Source: Archangium sp. (GTDB lineage: Bacteria; Myxococcota; Myxococcia; Myxococcales; Myxococcaceae). Taken from it: a stretch of 11,875 nt of DNA. Under the pieces are notes generated by a model. It was not told the DNA's origin. It saw only the letters and a program-made list of their open reading frames with translations, and did not search any database. Below, piece after piece: positions 1 to 7,360 of this stretch (positions within the stretch are counted from its first letter, which is position 1; every line of letters starts with the position of its first letter). The translations under genes and the position numbers were made by a program. The stretch covers positions 1 to 11,875 of the forward strand of contig JAEUJR010000494.1 in the NCBI GenBank assembly GCA_016793585.1. The letters are read 5' to 3'.

Positions 1-283
1 CGATGACCGCGTTCTTCAAGAGGTCGAGCGCGACGAACTTGTCGTTGTTGGTGGCCTCGGGGTCTTCGAGGATTCTCTCGAGCTGCGCGAGGTGCCCCGG
101 CCGCAGCAGGTGGGCGATGTCTTTCATCGCCTCGGCCGTCAACACCGTCAGCGCCTCGGGCGCGACCTTGAGAAACGTCTTCCCGTCGGCGGTGAAGGTC
201 GAGACGTGGTCCTTCGTGATCAGCCGCCACGGCGTCTCGTCGTGGTGCTCGAGCGGAAGAATGGGCGTGTACGAGAAGGGCAT
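1..283 (-). CDS. Fumarate hydratase, class I (N-terminal part, cut by window edge)
   Basis: Interconverts fumarate and malate in the TCA cycle in the cytoplasm; class I enzymes use an oxygen-sensitive [4Fe-4S] cluster. Only the first 94 codons are in the window. The translation begins [20 protein letters not shown] and carries landmarks I recognise from the N-terminus of the FumA/FumB family: [21 protein letters not shown], a [10 protein letters not shown] segment and the block [19 protein letters not shown]. The first cluster cysteine, in the CQDTGTA motif of the family, would lie just past the edge and cannot be checked. The ATG at 283 is preceded by GGAG (complement of 289-292), five bases upstream, which supports this start. 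The gene is divergent from the Cys-rich lipoprotein gene, with a 213-base gap in which I recognise no clear promoter. Family assignment is firm; which paralogue it is cannot be said. Confidence 0.9.
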   Translation of the reverse strand, partial: MPFSYTPILPLEHHDETPWRLITKDHVSTFTADGKTFLKVAPEALTVLTAEAMKDIAHLLRPGHLAQLERILEDPEATNNDKFVALDLLKNAVI

Positions 284-483
284 GACGGCTCCGGCGTGAA
301 GGTGCGGGTGAGGGCCTAATCCCGTCGGGGGGCACAATCGAGCGTGACGTCGGGCCCCCGGCCTGCGCCGCCTCAAGAAAACTCTGCACCCCGCGACCTT
401 GGCGGTGCGCAAGCCTCAACGACCCGAGGCCGGCGTTTCGTCGCTGTGCGCGCGCGGCCCGGCTGATGCTCCCGTGACGCCAC

Positions 484-489
484 AGGAGG
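484..489 (+). promoter_or_regulatory. Shine-Dalgarno site deciding the GTG start at 497
   Basis: AGGAGG lies seven bases before the GTG at 497. It decides the start of the Cys-rich lipoprotein, whose first residues then form a clean lipoprotein signal peptide. Confidence 0.8.
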
Positions 490-496
490 CCTCATC

Positions 497-2497
497 GTGA
501 AATCTCTTCGCGTGGCAGCGCTGTGTCTCTCGCTCATCGCCTGCGGCCCTGTCGCCGGCCCTGATGCAGGAACAGGCGGCGGAAGCGCAGGCGGCGTGAC
601 CGGGGGAGGCGCCTCGGGCGGCGGCTCGACGGGCGGCGGAGCCGCTGGCGGCAGCGTGTTCAACGACGCGGGCGTCGAGGGCCTCAACGACGGCGAATGC
701 GCCGACGGAATCGACAACGACCACAACGGCCAGACCGACTGTGCAGACCTGCATTGTGGTGGGTTGCCCTGCCGCCTCGAGGCCAGCCCGTGCGACGCCG
801 TCGAGGTCTGCCAGGCGGGCGCGTGCCCGAGCGACAAGCTCGAGCCGATGGGCACCGTCTGTCGTCCCGCGAGCGGTGCCTGTGACGTCGACGAGCGCTG
901 CACGGGAACATCGGCAGCGTGCCCGGCTGATCAGTTCCTGCAGGCGAGCCAGGAGTGCCGCGCCTCGATGGGCCCCTGCGACGTCGCCGAGCACTGCTCC
1001 GGCTCTTCGGCGGGCTGCCCGGCCGACGACGTTCGACCGCAGGGCACCATCTGTCGCGTCGCAGTGAACATGTGCGACGTCGCCGAGGGCTGCGATGGCA
1101 CGGCCAAGACATGTCCCTCCGATGAGTTCGCGCCCAACACCGTGGTGTGCCGCGCCGTCAGCGGAGCCTGTGATGCCGCCGAGCTGTGCCCTGGCACCTC
1201 TGCCGCGTGCCCAGCTGACACCTTCGAGCCTGCGGGCACCTCGTGCCGCGCCGCAGCCGGGCCCTGTGACGCCGCCGAGACGTGCTCCGGCAGCTCGGGT
1301 GCGTGCCCGGCCGACGCGGTCGCGCCGCGCGGCACCGTCTGTCGGGCCTCGGCCGGCGTGTGCGACGTCGCCGAGACGTGCACGGGCGCCTCGAGCGCCT
1401 GCCCGGCCAACGCGTTCCTGCCCATCACCACCGTGTGCCGCGCGGCCTCGGGCTCGTGTGACACGGTCGCCGAGTCGTGCACGGGCACCTCGAGCATCTG
1501 CCCGCGTGACGTCAACGGCTGCTCCTCGACGCAGTACTGCAACGGCACCGCGTGCGTGGCGAAGAAGGCCAACGGCCTCACCTGCGCCGATGACGCCGAG
1601 TGCACCTCGGGCCAGTGTGAAGACGGTGTCTGCTGCAACGTCGCGTGCGCGGGCACCTGCTCGGCCTGCAACCTGACCGGCTTCGTCGGCACGTGCCGCG
1701 ACTACGCGGTGGGGCAGGACCCCGAGAACGCATGCGGCCTCTATGGCTGCAACGGCGCGGGCGCCTGCAGCACCACCTGCTCGGGAGCGTGCGCCGCGTC
1801 ACAGTGCGACGCCACGGCGTACTGCTCCGGCTCCACCTGCACCGCGAAGAAGGCGAACGGGGCGTCATGCAGCAGCACCTGCGAGTGCAGCTCGGGCCAG
1901 TGTGTCGACGGCGTGTGTTGCAACAGCTCGTGCAGCGGCACGTGCGTGGCGTGCAACCTGACGGGCTTCGTCGGCACCTGCCGAAGCCACTCGAGCGGCA
2001 CCGACCCCGAGAACGGCTGCGGCTCCTTCACCTGCAACGGCGCGGGTGCGTGCTCCACCACCTGCTCCGGAGGCTGTGCGGCCACGCAGTGTGACTCGAC
2101 CAGCGCGTGCGTGGGCACCAGTTGCACGCCCAAGAAGCCGGTCGGCGTGGTGTGCGGCGGCGGCTGCGAGTGTCTCTCGGGGTTCTGCGTCGACGGCGTG
2201 TGCTGCAACACCGGTTGTAGCGGCACCTGTCAGCGCTGCGCCGGCCTGCCCGGCCAGGTGCCCGGGCTGTGCGCCAACGCCCCCGAGTTCTCCGACCCCG
2301 ACAACGACTGCGGCCGGTACACCTGCACGAGCAGCGGCAGTTGCTACACGAGCTGCACCACCATCTGCGGCGGCGGCCGGTGTGACGGAGACTCGTGGTG
2401 CTCCATCAACACCTGCGAGGCGAAGCGCCAGTCGGGCCTGCCCTGCATCGCCGGGTGCCAGTGCAGCTCGAACACCTGCGTCGGCTTCTGCACCTGA
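497..2497 (+). CDS. Cys-rich repeat lipoprotein with disintegrin-like repeats
   Basis: Predicted exported lipoprotein of 666 residues; function unknown. Residues 1-16 form a short signal peptide ending in the lipobox LIAC, so C16 should be lipidated. Residues 24-53 are a Gly/Ser/Thr/Ala linker, typical of myxobacterial surface lipoproteins. Residues 64-92 contain CADGIDNDHNGQTDC, an Asp/Asn-rich motif common in such proteins and possibly Ca-binding. Residues 99-342 hold tandem 32-residue Cys repeats (GTxCRxxxGxCD, AExCxGTSxxCPAD) that resemble the C-terminal half of ADAM/snake-venom disintegrin domains. Residues 356-666 hold 95-residue repeats with DGVCCN, GTCxACNLTGFVGTC and CNGAGACSTTCSG. 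There is no transmembrane anchor or MYXO-CTERM tail at the C-terminus. The many Cys imply disulfides and therefore folding outside the cytoplasm. Adhesion or a structural surface role is a guess from the repeat architecture only. Confidence 0.9.
   Translation: MKSLRVAALCLSLIACGPVAGPDAGTGGGSAGGVTGGGASGGGSTGGGAAGGSVFNDAGVEGLNDGECADGIDNDHNGQTDCADLHCGGLPCRLEASPCDAVEVCQAGACPSDKLEPMGTVCRPASGACDVDERCTGTSAACPADQFLQASQECRASMGPCDVAEHCSGSSAGCPADDVRPQGTICRVAVNMCDVAEGCDGTAKTCPSDEFAPNTVVCRAVSGACDAAELCPGTSAACPADTFEPAGTSCRAAAGPCDAAETCSGSSGACPADAVAPRGTVCRASAGVCDVAETCTGASSACPANAFLPITTVCRAASGSCDTVAESCTGTSSICPRDVNGCSSTQYCNGTACVAKKANGLTCADDAECTSGQCEDGVCCNVACAGTCSACNLTGFVGTCRDYAVGQDPENACGLYGCNGAGACSTTCSGACAASQCDATAYCSGSTCTAKKANGASCSSTCECSSGQCVDGVCCNSSCSGTCVACNLTGFVGTCRSHSSGTDPENGCGSFTCNGAGACSTTCSGGCAATQCDSTSACVGTSCTPKKPVGVVCGGGCECLSGFCVDGVCCNTGCSGTCQRCAGLPGQVPGLCANAPEFSDPDNDCGRYTCTSSGSCYTSCTTICGGGRCDGDSWCSINTCEAKRQSGLPCIAGCQCSSNTCVGFCT
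791..1522 (+). repeat. Tandem 96-bp (32-residue) disintegrin-like coding repeats
   Basis: The Cys-Asp pair that marks each unit falls at residues 99, 129, 161, 193, 225, 257, 289 and 321 of the lipoprotein. The period is therefore exactly 32 residues for the last seven units, with a divergent first unit spaced at 30. Each unit has the order CD-x-AE-x-C-x-G-x-S, then CPAD, then P-x-GTxCR. The strict period and conserved Cys spacing point to expansion by in-frame tandem duplication, while the codons have diverged between units. Confidence 0.85.
1562..2494 (+). repeat. Tandem 285-bp (95-residue) Cys-rich coding repeats
   Basis: Units begin at KKANG (residue 356), KKANG (451), KKPVG (546) and KRQSG (643), with spacing of 95, 95 and 97 residues. 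Each full unit carries SGxCxDGVCCN, a CxGTC block, a DP(E/D)N(x)CG segment and a terminal CxxTSC-like or CSTTCSG block. The fourth unit is truncated to about 24 residues and ends the protein. Units 1 and 2 are the most alike (both contain ACNLTGFVGTC); unit 3 is the most diverged, with CAGLPGQVPGLC at the same place. Confidence 0.85.
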
Positions 2498-2638
2498 CGA
2501 GGCGCTTCCTCGACGTTCGCGAACCCGACGTTGGGCATGTCGGGCGCTTCGTGGGGAGTGGTAGCCGGAGTTCCGTCGCAGCTTCTTCTTCTGCGCGCTC
2601 GGGCACGACTCCTCGGCTCGGGGCGCTGCCCGGCCGTC

Positions 2639-5600
2639 TCAGTCACGCACGGTTCGGCGGGCGAAGCGCCGCGCCAGGCGCACGTCGTTGTCTCGCTCCG
2701 GGTGTTCGGCTCCGGGAGGAGGCACCGCCGCGCCCCGCACCACCGCCGCCAACACGCGCACCGTCCACCCGAATACGGCGTCGCCGAGCTTCGCAAGCAC
2801 GGCCAGCGACTCGTCCACCACGGCCACGCGCTCGGTCAGCGGCCACTGCTTCTGCACCACCGCGTGCCACGCGCGGAACAGCGCCAGGTAGCGCAGCTCG
2901 CCCATGGCCGAGAGCGAGGCCGTCGCTGCCTCGAGGGCGCGCGCCGCGGCCCCGTCGTCTCCCGAAAACAGCTCGTCGAGCCCGAGGTAGCCGCGCACGA
3001 GGGCGGCCGTGTACCGGTCACCGAGCGAGTCGAGGGTGGTGATGGCCGCGAGGTGGCTGCTGCGCGCCGCGCCGAACCGGCCCTGTTCGAGGTGAACGGC
3101 TCCGAGTGACGCCAGGCACACGGCCTCGTAGCGCTCGTCACCGAGCGCGCGGTACTGCTCGAGCGCCGTCTTCGCCGAGTCGAGCGACGCCTCGAAGTCT
3201 CCGTGCTCGAGGGCCAGCAACGCCCACGAGGCGTGCACCTGCGCGCCCAACCGCGCGTCGTCGTGCACGAGGAGAAACTGGTGCACCTGGTCGAGCGCGG
3301 TGGCGGCCTGCTCGTGGTGCGTGCGGTCGATGCACAGGGCCGCGCGAACGAGCAGCGTCTCGGCGAGCAGGCGCGGGTCCTTCAGGGCTTCACACCGCTG
3401 CATCGCCCGCGTCACGTCGTGCTCCGCGTCGGACAAGGTGCCGCGTTTTCGGTGCAGCTCAGCGCGCGCCACCAGCGCCCGGACAAAGAGGGGCGGGTGA
3501 CAGTCGAGCGGCTCGGCGACCGACAGCGCCGAGTCGAGCAACCCTGCCGCGCGCTCGAACGACCCGGCCTGGCTCAGCCACGGCGCGAGCAAGAGGGCGG
3601 CCGAGAGCGCGTCGTTCACCGCTTCGCCCGTCAGCGGGAACGCCTGCAACGCCCGCTGGTGCACCGCGAGCAGGTTCTCTTCTTCGTCGCGCAGCATCTC
3701 GCGAAAGGCAGCGCCGAAGTGCCCGGGCGTGCCGGCCAGCCAGCTGCTGCCCGAGCGAATGAAGTGCAGCGCGTGGCGCGCTCTGGCGCCGTCGAGGGCC
3801 TGGCCCAGCGCCTTCACCACGCGCTGACGGAACCACTCGGGCACCGCGGAGCGCAGGCGGCGCAGGCTGGGCGTTCGGGCACTCGCCGGGCCCTCGAGCT
3901 GTCGCCGCGTCACCACCACGCTCTTCGCCACCAGCCGCTCGAGCGCGTCACCCATCACCTGCGGGTCTTCGAGCCCGGCCACGGCGCCTGCCGCCTCGAC
4001 GGTGAAGCCGCCGTGAAAGACCGAGAGCGCGCCGACCAGCGTCTGCTCGTCGGCGCCGAGGCCGCTCCACACCCGCTCGAAGGCCCGCGCGGCGGTGGGC
4101 GAGGGCGTGCCGGTGAGGCCCTCGCCTTGCCCGAGGCGAAGGGCGAGCGTCGCTGGCCCCGACAGCCGCAGCGCCTCGATGGCGACGTTCAGCTCGAGGG
4201 GGGTTCCATCGAGGCGGCTGGCGAGGTCTGTGAGCGCCTCGCGTGAAGCGACGCCCGCGCCCAGCCCCCGCTCGAGCACGACGACGGCTTCGTCGACCGA
4301 CAGCGGCGCGAGCCGAACGACGTGCTCGCGGGGCAGCCCCAGGGGCGCCATGGCGGTGACGAGCACCCGCAGCCCACCTGCCGCCGCCAGCCGCCCCGCC
4401 AGCGGAGCGAGCGCAGGGGAGACGTCGTCGAGCACCAGCACCGCCTCGGCCGCGCCCGCGAGCGCCTTCGAGAGCCCCGTGTCGGAGCGCGCGTCGGGAA
4501 TGGTGACGCCCAGTGCCTCGGCGAGCGCCTCGAGCGCCTGCTCCTGCGTGCGGTTGGTGCACGCGACGAAGAAGACCTGGCGGCCCAGCGCGCCCGCCAC
4601 TTCTCGCGCGGCCGTCGAGGTGCCCGAGCCGCATGGCCCGACGATGGAGAAGAGACCCGGGCGGTCGCGCAGCTGCGCCTCGAGGCTCAGCCGCTGCGCC
4701 ACCCGCACGCTCGAGCCCCCATCGCGCCTCGCCACGGCGGGCCGCTCTGGCAACGTCAGCGCCTCGAGGCCGTCGATGGGCGGCGTGGGGACGAGCTGCG
4801 TGACGTACCGCGAGAGGGCGCCGAGCAGCGTCGTCGACGAGGTGTTGCCGATGACGCGCGTGATGCCCACGCTCAACGCTTCGGCCGTGGGCCGCTGCGC
4901 CGGGTCGTCTGCCAGCGCCGACATGAGCCGGTCGCACAGCTCGGGAGGAAAGTCGGGGCAGCGCTCGGTGAGGTGAATCGGCCGCGCTCCCCGCTGCTTC
5001 GCCAGCGCGTGCCCGTGCGGAAACGGCGGGGCGCCCGTGGCCAGCTCGTACAGCACCGCGCCCAGCGCGAAGACGTCGACCTTCTCGTCGGCGCCGAGGT
5101 CGAGCTGCTGCTCGGCCGGCATGTACTGCACGTGGCCGATGATCTCTCTGCCAGCCCGCTGCTCGTGGCCGCGTGCCCGGGCGATGCCGAAGTCGGCCAG
5201 CTTCACGCCGCCGCTGCGGGTCAGCAGCACGTTCTCGGGCGACACGTCGCGGTGCACGAGCTCGAGCGGCCGGCCCGAGAGGTCGCACAGCCGGTGCAGG
5301 TACGAGAGCGCCGCGCAGACGTCGGCGCCGATCTGCGCGACCACCGGCCAGGGCACCGAGCGCCCACCGGCGGCCTTCAGGAGCGTGCGCAGGGAGCCAC
5401 CATCGGCGTACTCCATGACGACGAGCAGCTCGTCGGCCTCTTCGAGCAGCTCGTACACCTGCACGATGTTCCGGTGCTCGAGCGTGGCGGCGAGCCGGGC
5501 CTCGACGAGCAGCAGCTCACGGAAGCGGGGGTTCTGCGCGAGCTCGGGGTGCATGCGCTTGATGGCCACACGGCGCACGAACCCGCCCGGACCCGTCAGC

Positions 5601-5674
5601 TGGGCCGCCAGGACTTCCGCCGTCGAGCCACGCCCCAATCGCCCGAGGAGTTCGTACCGACCCAGCCGCTGCAT
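2639..5674 (-). CDS. Ser/Thr protein kinase - STAND NTPase - TPR-like fusion
   Basis: Cytoplasmic signalling protein of 1011 residues with no transmembrane segment seen. The kinase domain is about residues 7-275: glycine loop GRLGRGSTAE (11-20), ATP lysine in VAIK (K39), likely helix-C glutamate E58, catalytic loop HRDVSPENV (141-149), DFG (161-163), an APE-equivalent altered to MPAEQ (185-189) and DVFALG (200-205). Residues about 337-590 match the COG3903-like predicted-ATPase/STAND layout: GPCGSGTST (346-354) at the Walker A place, VLVLDD (412-417) as Walker B, then RVLVT..PLGLP, RLDGTPLEL and ALSVFHGGFTVEAA. The Walker A lysine is replaced by T352. Residues about 690-960 are helical and Ala/Leu-rich with TPR-like spacing. 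The ATG at 5674 lies just before the glycine loop, so the start is well placed although no good ribosome site is seen. It is divergent from the response regulator. The partner and substrate are unknown. Confidence 0.9.
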   Translation of the reverse strand: MQRLGRYELLGRLGRGSTAEVLAAQLTGPGGFVRRVAIKRMHPELAQNPRFRELLLVEARLAATLEHRNIVQVYELLEEADELLVVMEYADGGSLRTLLKAAGGRSVPWPVVAQIGADVCAALSYLHRLCDLSGRPLELVHRDVSPENVLLTRSGGVKLADFGIARARGHEQRAGREIIGHVQYMPAEQQLDLGADEKVDVFALGAVLYELATGAPPFPHGHALAKQRGARPIHLTERCPDFPPELCDRLMSALADDPAQRPTAEALSVGITRVIGNTSSTTLLGALSRYVTQLVPTPPIDGLEALTLPERPAVARRDGGSSVRVAQRLSLEAQLRDRPGLFSIVGPCGSGTSTAAREVAGALGRQVFFVACTNRTQEQALEALAEALGVTIPDARSDTGLSKALAGAAEAVLVLDDVSPALAPLAGRLAAAGGLRVLVTAMAPLGLPREHVVRLAPLSVDEAVVVLERGLGAGVASREALTDLASRLDGTPLELNVAIEALRLSGPATLALRLGQGEGLTGTPSPTAARAFERVWSGLGADEQTLVGALSVFHGGFTVEAAGAVAGLEDPQVMGDALERLVAKSVVVTRRQLEGPASARTPSLRRLRSAVPEWFRQRVVKALGQALDGARARHALHFIRSGSSWLAGTPGHFGAAFREMLRDEEENLLAVHQRALQAFPLTGEAVNDALSAALLLAPWLSQAGSFERAAGLLDSALSVAEPLDCHPPLFVRALVARAELHRKRGTLSDAEHDVTRAMQRCEALKDPRLLAETLLVRAALCIDRTHHEQAATALDQVHQFLLVHDDARLGAQVHASWALLALEHGDFEASLDSAKTALEQYRALGDERYEAVCLASLGAVHLEQGRFGAARSSHLAAITTLDSLGDRYTAALVRGYLGLDELFSGDDGAAARALEAATASLSAMGELRYLALFRAWHAVVQKQWPLTERVAVVDESLAVLAKLGDAVFGWTVRVLAAVVRGAAVPPPGAEHPERDNDVRLARRFARRTVRD

Positions 5675-5708
5675 GCGAGAGCATGGAGTGTCTCACATCG
5701 GGTCTGCG

Positions 5709-7178
5709 ATGCCATCGACTCACGTGAGCGGGGGAGTTAAGCCATCGAGGGTGGACGCCACCGTCGCCCTCAGCAACGACAACACCAAGGGCCGCCTGCT
5801 CGTCGTCGACGACCAGCGCAACATGCGCGCGACCACGGCGTTGCTCCTGCGGGCCGAGGGCTTCTCGGTCGACGAGGCGGGCGGCGGTGACGAGGCGCTC
5901 GCGTTGCTCGCCCAGCGCTCGTACGACCTGCTGCTGACCGACCTGAAGATGGAGCCGATGGACGGGCTCGCCCTGCTGAAGAAGGCGCTCGAGAACGCGC
6001 CCTCGCTGCAGGTCATCGTGATGACGGCGTACGGCAGCATCGAGACGGCCGTCGAGGCCATTCGTTCGGGCGCGTACGACTACATCACCAAGCCGTTCAA
6101 AGACGGCGAGCTCGTCTACCGCGTGCAGAAGGCGCTCGAGCGCGCGCGCCTCATCAGCACCGTCGACACCTTCGCCGGCGAGTTCAAGGAGCGCCACGGC
6201 CTCACCGCCCTCGTCGGCAAGAGCGCCGCCATGCGCGACCTCACCACCCGCATCTCGCGCGTGGCCACCAGCGACGCGACGGTGCTCATCGAAGGCGAGT
6301 CGGGCACCGGCAAAGAGCTGGTCGCCCGCGCCATTCATGCGCTCTCGTCACGCAGCAAGGCGCCCTTCGTGCCCGTCAACTGCGCCGCCATCACCGAGAG
6401 CCTGCTCGAGAGCGAGCTGTTCGGCCACGCGAAGGGCGCGTTCACCGGCGCCGTGAAGGCCCGCCGGGGCCTGTTCGAAGAAGCGCACGGCGGCTCGTTG
6501 TTCATCGACGAGGTGACCGAGACGAGCGGCGCGTTCCAGTCGAAGCTGCTGCGCGCGCTGCAGGAGCACGAGATTCGCCGCGTCGGAGAGAACACCAGCA
6601 TCACCGTCGACGTGCGCGTGGTGGCGGCTTCGAACCGCGACATCGAGCTCGACGTGGCCGAGAAGCGCTTCCGGCAAGACCTGTTCTACCGGCTCGCCGT
6701 CGTGACGTTGAAGGTGCCGCCGCTGCGCGACCGTCTCGAAGACGTGCCGTTGCTGGCCCAGCACTTTCTCGAGCGGGCGAACGCGCGCAACCGCCACCCG
6801 CGGCGCCTCACGCAGGCCGCCATCGAGCACCTGATGGGGTACGGCTTTCCCGGCAACGTGCGCGAGCTCGAGAACCTGGTCGAGCAGGCCGCAGCGCTGG
6901 CCGAAGGTGAAGACCTGCTGCCCGAGGACTTTCCCCTCAAGAAGGTTCGCAGCCCCGACGCCCCTGCGTCACCCATTCCCTTCAGCCCTACTGGCATCGT
7001 CACGCTGGCTGACGCCGTCACTGAAGCAGAGCGGCGCGCGATTCAGGTCGCCCTCGAGCGTTTGCCTGATCTGGGCCGCGTCGCCGAGGTGCTGGGCGTG
7101 TCGACCACCACCTTGTGGCGGAAGATGAAGCGGTTGGGGCTCAAGACCTCAGGCGAGCCTCCACCTGAGACGAGCTGA
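5709..7178 (+). CDS. NtrC-family sigma-54-dependent response regulator
   Basis: DNA-binding bacterial enhancer-binding protein that remodels sigma-54 RNA polymerase after phosphorylation. Counted from ATG 5709 (489 residues), a receiver domain spans about 28-145 with acidic pair D34-D35, phosphoacceptor D78 (LLTDLK), switch T106 and K128 (TKPF). The AAA+ domain spans about 166-395: Walker A GESGTGKE (196-203), the sigma-54 contact loop GAFTGA (243-248), Walker B SLFIDEV (263-269) and GNVRELEN (382-389). A Fis-type helix-turn-helix lies at about 452-477 (GRVAEVLGVSTTTLWRKMKR). All key residues are present, so it should be active. The start is uncertain: ATG 5709 has no good ribosome site, and GTG 5751 (475 residues) also keeps the whole receiver. 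The frame stays open back to 5037, but only as a shadow of the kinase gene. No histidine kinase is adjacent. The neighbouring sigma-54 promoter makes the downstream sRNA a plausible target. Confidence 0.93.
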   Translation: MPSTHVSGGVKPSRVDATVALSNDNTKGRLLVVDDQRNMRATTALLLRAEGFSVDEAGGGDEALALLAQRSYDLLLTDLKMEPMDGLALLKKALENAPSLQVIVMTAYGSIETAVEAIRSGAYDYITKPFKDGELVYRVQKALERARLISTVDTFAGEFKERHGLTALVGKSAAMRDLTTRISRVATSDATVLIEGESGTGKELVARAIHALSSRSKAPFVPVNCAAITESLLESELFGHAKGAFTGAVKARRGLFEEAHGGSLFIDEVTETSGAFQSKLLRALQEHEIRRVGENTSITVDVRVVAASNRDIELDVAEKRFRQDLFYRLAVVTLKVPPLRDRLEDVPLLAQHFLERANARNRHPRRLTQAAIEHLMGYGFPGNVRELENLVEQAAALAEGEDLLPEDFPLKKVRSPDAPASPIPFSPTGIVTLADAVTEAERRAIQVALERLPDLGRVAEVLGVSTTTLWRKMKRLGLKTSGEPPPETS

Positions 7179-7194
7179 CTCGACTGAAGTCAGC
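7174..7194 (+). terminator. Hairpin overlapping the response-regulator stop codon
   Basis: GCTGACT (7174-7180) and AGTCAGC (7188-7194) form a perfect 7-bp stem with a 7-base loop. The stem contains the TGA stop. No T-run follows, so it is a weak or Rho-assisted 3' end at best, or a 3'-end stability element. Confidence 0.35.
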
Positions 7195-7198
7195 CGAT

Positions 7199-7235
7199 CA
7201 TTCGAAGTTGAATGACATCGCAAGCCATTGAAGTT
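7199..7235 (+). promoter_or_regulatory. Possible enhancer sites for a sigma-54 activator
   Basis: CATTC-N6-GAATG (7199-7214) is an inverted repeat. Its left part, CATTCGAAGTT, recurs 27 bases on as CATTGAAGTT (7226-7235), with the same core less one C. Tandem dyad-like sites about 100-135 bases before a sigma-54 promoter are where NtrC-type proteins usually bind. The stretch is also AT-richer than its surroundings. The binding protein is inferred, most simply the response regulator encoded just upstream; no footprint-level motif is known to me for it. Confidence 0.4.
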
Positions 7236-7333
7236 ATTCGTGTTTTGCAGGGATGAAAGGCCCCCCTTGCAAGCGTGAAACCCGTTCTGACATGGGAGCG
7301 TACCTAACATGCTGAATTCAGGCCAAATCGGGC

Positions 7334-7350
7334 TTGGCATGACACTCGCT
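7334..7350 (+). promoter_or_regulatory. Sigma-54 (-24/-12) promoter
   Basis: TTGGCATGACACTCGCT matches the sigma-54 consensus (TTGGCACG, four bases, TTGCT), with GG at 7336-7337 and GC at 7348-7349 exactly ten bases apart. Deviations are C to T in the -24 box and one T to C in the -12 box. The predicted start of transcription is near 7361. It lies 156 bases after the stop of an NtrC-type activator gene and directly before a structured segment ending in a terminator, which strongly suggests that it drives an RNA gene. Confidence 0.78.
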
Positions 7351-7360
7351 AAGCCTGTCT

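Noticed and set aside
601..660. GGC-rich stretch as a nucleotide repeat or CRISPR-like element
   Set aside because: It codes for the Gly/Ser linker after the lipobox of the Cys-rich lipoprotein and has no spacer-repeat structure.
931..1692. Minus-strand open frame of 253 codons opposite the Cys-rich repeats
   Set aside because: Its repeats (SATSH, ARHTV) are the reverse-frame image of the lipoprotein's 96-bp repeats; no ribosome site or signal supports it.
2498..2638. Terminator between the convergent lipoprotein and kinase genes
   Set aside because: The 141 bases hold a short palindrome (GTTCGCGAAC, 2515-2524) without a loop and a CTTCTTCTTC stretch without a stem before it. No intrinsic terminator can be supported.
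3203..4246. Long plus-strand open frame (and those at 3106-3762, 4095-4976 and 4322-5740)
   Set aside because: All lie opposite the kinase-STAND-TPR gene, are rich in Arg, Ala, Pro or Ser, and show no motif. Such frames are expected in very GC-rich DNA.
5037..5708. N-terminal extension of the response-regulator frame by 224 codons
   Set aside because: It runs antisense through the conserved kinase domain, is Ser/Arg-rich with no domain, and the receiver begins only after about 5790. It is a shadow frame.
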